Source: Gammaproteobacteria bacterium (GTDB taxonomy: Bacteria; Pseudomonadota; Gammaproteobacteria; Burkholderiales; Sulfuricellaceae). Taken from it: a stretch of DNA of 33,516 nucleotides. Positions 31,146 through 33,516 of this stretch are shown piece by piece. The stretch lies in contig JAHJGO010000004.1 of the NCBI GenBank assembly GCA_018824405.1, positions 1 to 33,516 on the forward strand, read 5' to 3'. Each line of letters begins with the position of its first letter. Positions within the stretch are counted from its first letter, which is position 1. The notes beneath the pieces were generated by a model, which was not told the DNA's origin, did not search any database, and saw only the letters and a program-made list of their open reading frames with translations. A program made the translations under genes and the position numbers.

Positions 31146-31694
31146 ATGTTGAAAATTCTAAGTGGTTTCATACTGGGCCTGATATTCATCGCTTTCGTAG
31201 GTTATATCATGGCCCCAGGCCTGATGTTCCATGAGCGCGTCAGTCCATATGGAGTGGAAGAGACCGTCGCACGTATCCAGCAGAATATTGAAAACACTGG
31301 CAATGGCTGGTCGCTGTCCGGACTGCGCAATCCTGCCAAAGCAGTGCAAACTGATGGCAGCAACACACTGCCTGTGCTGATGATCGAAGCCTGCAGCACC
31401 AAATACTCTGCCCCGATTCTGAAAGACGACTCGGTACGCTTTCTCTCCATCCTGATGCCATGCAAGATTTCCGTGTACCAGAAAAACGATGGCAAAACCT
31501 ATATAGGCAACATGAACGCCGGCCTGATGGGAAGGATGTTTGGCCCGATGGTAGGAGAAGTCATGAGCCATGTGGCAGCTGATCAGGCCAAATTCCTGGA
31601 ATTCGACCCCAGCAAACCCGCTCCACAAATGAAAGTGGGCACACCAGGCAGTGGTGGTGCTGGTGGCGCAGCTGGCGGCGGTGGTGGCTGCTAA
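31146..31694 (+). CDS. Membrane-anchored DUF302 protein with Gly-rich, Cys-terminated tail
   Basis: This 182-residue protein has GGGAG 6 bases before the ATG. It opens with one hydrophobic helix (~5-24, ILSGFILGLIFIAFVGYI) that probably anchors it in the membrane facing the periplasm. The DUF302 domain follows (~30-160), recognised by ERVSPYGVEETVARIQ, the middle MIEACSTKYSAPIL and MPCKISVYQ. The last 18 residues are almost all Gly/Ala and end in Cys, an odd tail. DUF302 proteins often sit beside respiratory or sulfur genes; their function is unknown. It is the first gene of the operon with the octaheme cytochrome (42 bp apart), so a role in that electron-transfer complex is inferred. Confidence 0.82.
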   Translation: MLKILSGFILGLIFIAFVGYIMAPGLMFHERVSPYGVEETVARIQQNIENTGNGWSLSGLRNPAKAVQTDGSNTLPVLMIEACSTKYSAPILKDDSVRFLSILMPCKISVYQKNDGKTYIGNMNAGLMGRMFGPMVGEVMSHVAADQAKFLEFDPSKPAPQMKVGTPGSGGAGGAAGGGGGC

Positions 31695-31736
31695 GTGCCA
31701 CGCGCATCCATCTCGAATCTGAATTCAGGAGGAATC

Positions 31737-33434
31737 ATGTTAAGTAGAAAAAAACTCTTGGCCTGGGCAATCGCAGTCGGCAGCGCGCTGACAGCTGTGA
31801 CCGTCCTGGCCACATCGGCGCCCACGGCGGCGCCGACTGCGGTGCCGGCAACGGCACCAACCACAGCAACAGCTGCAGCCCCTGCAGCAACACCTGTTGC
31901 TCCTGCAGCCGAAGTTAAGAAGGCATCGACATCTACTGCGGATCACAGCAAGTTCAAGGAACTGCAAAAGGACTTCAAGGAAGGCCCGGAAGTCACCAAG
32001 GCCTGCCTGAGCTGCCATACCGAGGCGGCCAAGCAGGTACAGCATACCAAGCACTGGACCTGGGAATTCCTGAATCCGGAAACCAACCAGAAGCTGGGCA
32101 AGAAAAATGTCATCAATAACTTCTGTACCGCAGTTCCATCGAACTACCAGTTCTGTACCGCCTGCCACGTAGGTTACGGCTGGAAGGATGACAAGTTCGA
32201 CTTCACCAAGCAGGAAAATGTGGACTGCGTAGTTTGCCACGACACTACCGGCAAATATCGCAAACTTCCGGGCCTGGCCGGGCACCCTGCTTACGAGGAT
32301 ACGGAGTTCCCACCTCACTCGGGCAAAATCGTCAAGGCGGTTGACCTGAAGGAAGTGGCGCAAAATGTTGGCAAGACTTCACGTCAAACCTGTGGCGCCT
32401 GTCACTTTTACGGTGGTGGCGGCGATGCCGTCAAGCATGGTGACATTGACAGCTCGCTGCAAAATCCAGCCAAGTATCTTGACGTGCACATGGCCAAGGA
32501 CGGCTTGAACTTCACCTGCGCAACTTGCCACGCGACCACAGGCCATAACGTGTCCGGCAGCCGTTACACTCCGACCGCCATGGACAAGGAAAAGGCCCAC
32601 GTACGCGGCAAAGCGGATAACAGCAACCCGGCCACCTGCCAGGCTTGCCACGGTACCAAGCCGCACCCTGAAAAAATGGTCAAGCTGAATGAGCATACGA
32701 CCAAGATTGCCTGCCAGACCTGCCACGTACCTGAGTTTGCCCGCGGCCAGGCCACCAAGATGAGCTGGGACTGGTCAACCGGCGGCAAGATGAAGGATGG
32801 CAAGCCCTACACCGAAAAAGATTCTGCTGGCAAAAACTCTTATGACAGTAAAAAGGGTAATTTCACCTGGCAGCACGATGTAATTCCGGAGTACATCTGG
32901 TTCAACGGCAAGGTGGACTACACCCTGCGTGAAACCAAGCTGGACCCGAGCAAGGTAGTGAAGATCAACACCATGAACGGCAGCCCTACTGACGGCAAAT
33001 CCATGATCTGGCCGATGAAGGTGTTCCGCGGCAAACAACCCTATGATTCAGGCAATAACCAGCTGGTGGTATTCCACACCTACGGCAAGGACGACAGCGC
33101 CTACTGGGGCAACTTCAACTGGGACAAGGCACTGGAATACGGTATGAAGGAAATTGGCGCTGAGTACAGCGGCAAATACGCCTTCGTCGAAACCGAGATG
33201 TCCTGGCCGATCACCCACATGGTCGCCCCCAAAGGCGATGCCCTGACCTGCGCCCAGTGCCACGACGCCAAAACCGGGGGCCGGCTGAAAAATGTCAGCG
33301 GACTCTATATGCCAAGTACCGGACGCCAGAATGAATGGCTGGACATGGGCGGCTGGGCCTTGGCCCTCCTGACCTTGCTCGGTGTGATCATCCACGGTGC
33401 CGGCCGCATCTACATGAGCAACAGGAAAGGATAA
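31737..33434 (+). CDS. Octaheme c-type cytochrome, tetrathionate reductase (OTR) family
   Basis: This is a 565-residue exported multiheme cytochrome. AGGAGG before the ATG at 31737 decides the start over a GTG at 31695. After a signal peptide (~1-25) comes an Ala/Pro/Thr-rich linker (~27-60), then eight CXXCH heme sites in order: CLSCH (first Cys 90), CTACH, CVVCH, CGACH, CATCH, CQACH, CQTCH and CAQCH (505). The block CTACHVGYGWKDD...NVDCVVCHD is typical of octaheme tetrathionate reductases, which in vitro reduce tetrathionate, nitrite or hydroxylamine. A C-terminal helix (~534-556) anchors it to the membrane, unlike soluble OTR. With the cytochrome b gene that follows it likely exchanges electrons with quinones; direction and substrate are not determined. 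Confidence 0.92.
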   Translation: MLSRKKLLAWAIAVGSALTAVTVLATSAPTAAPTAVPATAPTTATAAAPAATPVAPAAEVKKASTSTADHSKFKELQKDFKEGPEVTKACLSCHTEAAKQVQHTKHWTWEFLNPETNQKLGKKNVINNFCTAVPSNYQFCTACHVGYGWKDDKFDFTKQENVDCVVCHDTTGKYRKLPGLAGHPAYEDTEFPPHSGKIVKAVDLKEVAQNVGKTSRQTCGACHFYGGGGDAVKHGDIDSSLQNPAKYLDVHMAKDGLNFTCATCHATTGHNVSGSRYTPTAMDKEKAHVRGKADNSNPATCQACHGTKPHPEKMVKLNEHTTKIACQTCHVPEFARGQATKMSWDWSTGGKMKDGKPYTEKDSAGKNSYDSKKGNFTWQHDVIPEYIWFNGKVDYTLRETKLDPSKVVKINTMNGSPTDGKSMIWPMKVFRGKQPYDSGNNQLVVFHTYGKDDSAYWGNFNWDKALEYGMKEIGAEYSGKYAFVETEMSWPITHMVAPKGDALTCAQCHDAKTGGRLKNVSGLYMPSTGRQNEWLDMGGWALALLTLLGVIIHGAGRIYMSNRKG

Positions 33435-33438
33435 GATC

Positions 33439-33516
33439 ATGTCAGAAAAAATCTATGTCTTTAAACTCTTCGAGCGCTTCTGGCACTGGTCTCAGGCCTC
33501 GCTCATCATCTTCATG
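33439..33516 (+). CDS. Cytochrome b-type membrane subunit, N-terminal fragment (cut by window end)
   Basis: The first 26 codons are visible, with GGAAAGGA upstream and the start 4 bp after the octaheme cytochrome stop. The sequence KLFERFWHWSQASLIIFM matches the opening of di-heme cytochrome b561/Ni-Fe-hydrogenase cytochrome b-type subunits, where a His at this position ligates heme b on the first helix. Such subunits carry electrons between the quinone pool and periplasmic partners, fitting the octaheme cytochrome before it. Everything beyond the first helix lies outside the window, so only the family guess is possible. Confidence 0.75.
   Translation, partial: MSEKIYVFKLFERFWHWSQASLIIFM

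Noticed and set aside
1-33516. CRISPR arrays, tRNA or rRNA genes, phage modules
   Set aside because: No regularly spaced repeats, cloverleaf-type sequences or phage structural genes were seen in the window.

Overview
The window looks like a chromosomal segment of a betaproteobacterium. The closest feel is the Nitrosomonadales iron/sulfur oxidisers (Gallionellaceae or Sulfuricellaceae-like), but that placement is an inference. It rests on the paired cyanophycin synthetase genes with their associated ABC transporter and DUF1854 gene, on an octaheme tetrathionate-reductase-type cytochrome operon, and on generally GC-rich proteobacterial coding sequence. No rRNA, tRNA or CRISPR array was seen.

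Bases 1-3.8 kb are an accessory patch. The right end of an IS3-family element runs into a gene-cassette ORF whose stop codon lies inside a well-formed integron attC site (628-714). A second cassette-like ORF follows, with no attC of its own. Then come an orphan GC-rich lipoprotein gene, a solitary REP-associated tyrosine transposase (RAYT), and what looks like the broken 3' end of a SET-domain gene. Bases 3.9-6.8 kb hold small envelope or unknown proteins (two with signal peptides, one with two membrane helices), a DUF1451 zinc-ribbon protein and a 71-residue protein on the minus strand.

Bases 6.9-10.6 kb encode an SLC13-type anion permease with two regulatory TrkA-C domains, a GFA/CENP-V-fold zinc protein and a dicarboxylate/amino-acid:cation symporter (the last two overlap by 4 bp). 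Bases 10.6-18.4 kb are a cyanophycin locus. On the minus strand are two tandem cyanophycin synthetase genes, the upstream one with a degenerate and shortened Mur-ligase half and the downstream one intact. Divergent from them are an ABC exporter with an unusual N-terminal PH-like plus zinc-ribbon extension and a DUF1854 protein overlapping it by 4 bp. The facing 5' region carries a perfect 16-bp palindrome.

Bases 18.4-25.7 kb are mostly housekeeping or poorly characterised: DUF4197, a COG2509-type flavoprotein, DUF2288, a nitronate-monooxygenase-like protein with a Cys-rich tail, a small secreted protein, a CPA-type Na+/H+ antiporter with a TrkA-N-like tail, and a zinc-sensing (CZB) diguanylate cyclase. 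Bases 25.7-30.9 kb carry the conserved divergent ybbP-ybbA / tesA arrangement, with the two start codons overlapping. An arginase overlaps the end of tesA by 4 bp and converges on msrA. The arginase could use the arginine released from cyanophycin, but it is 14 kb away and no cyanophycinase is present.

From 31.0 kb to the end is a respiratory operon: a DUF302 membrane-anchored protein, an octaheme c-type cytochrome, and the start of a cytochrome b-type membrane subunit cut by the window edge. Upstream of it are three TAAAC repeats spaced exactly 11 bp apart. The last sits where a -35 box would be, which is the layout expected for an OmpR/PhoB-type response regulator. The strongest leads are this promoter-operon unit, the cyanophycin-linked exporter module and the fossil integron cassettes.
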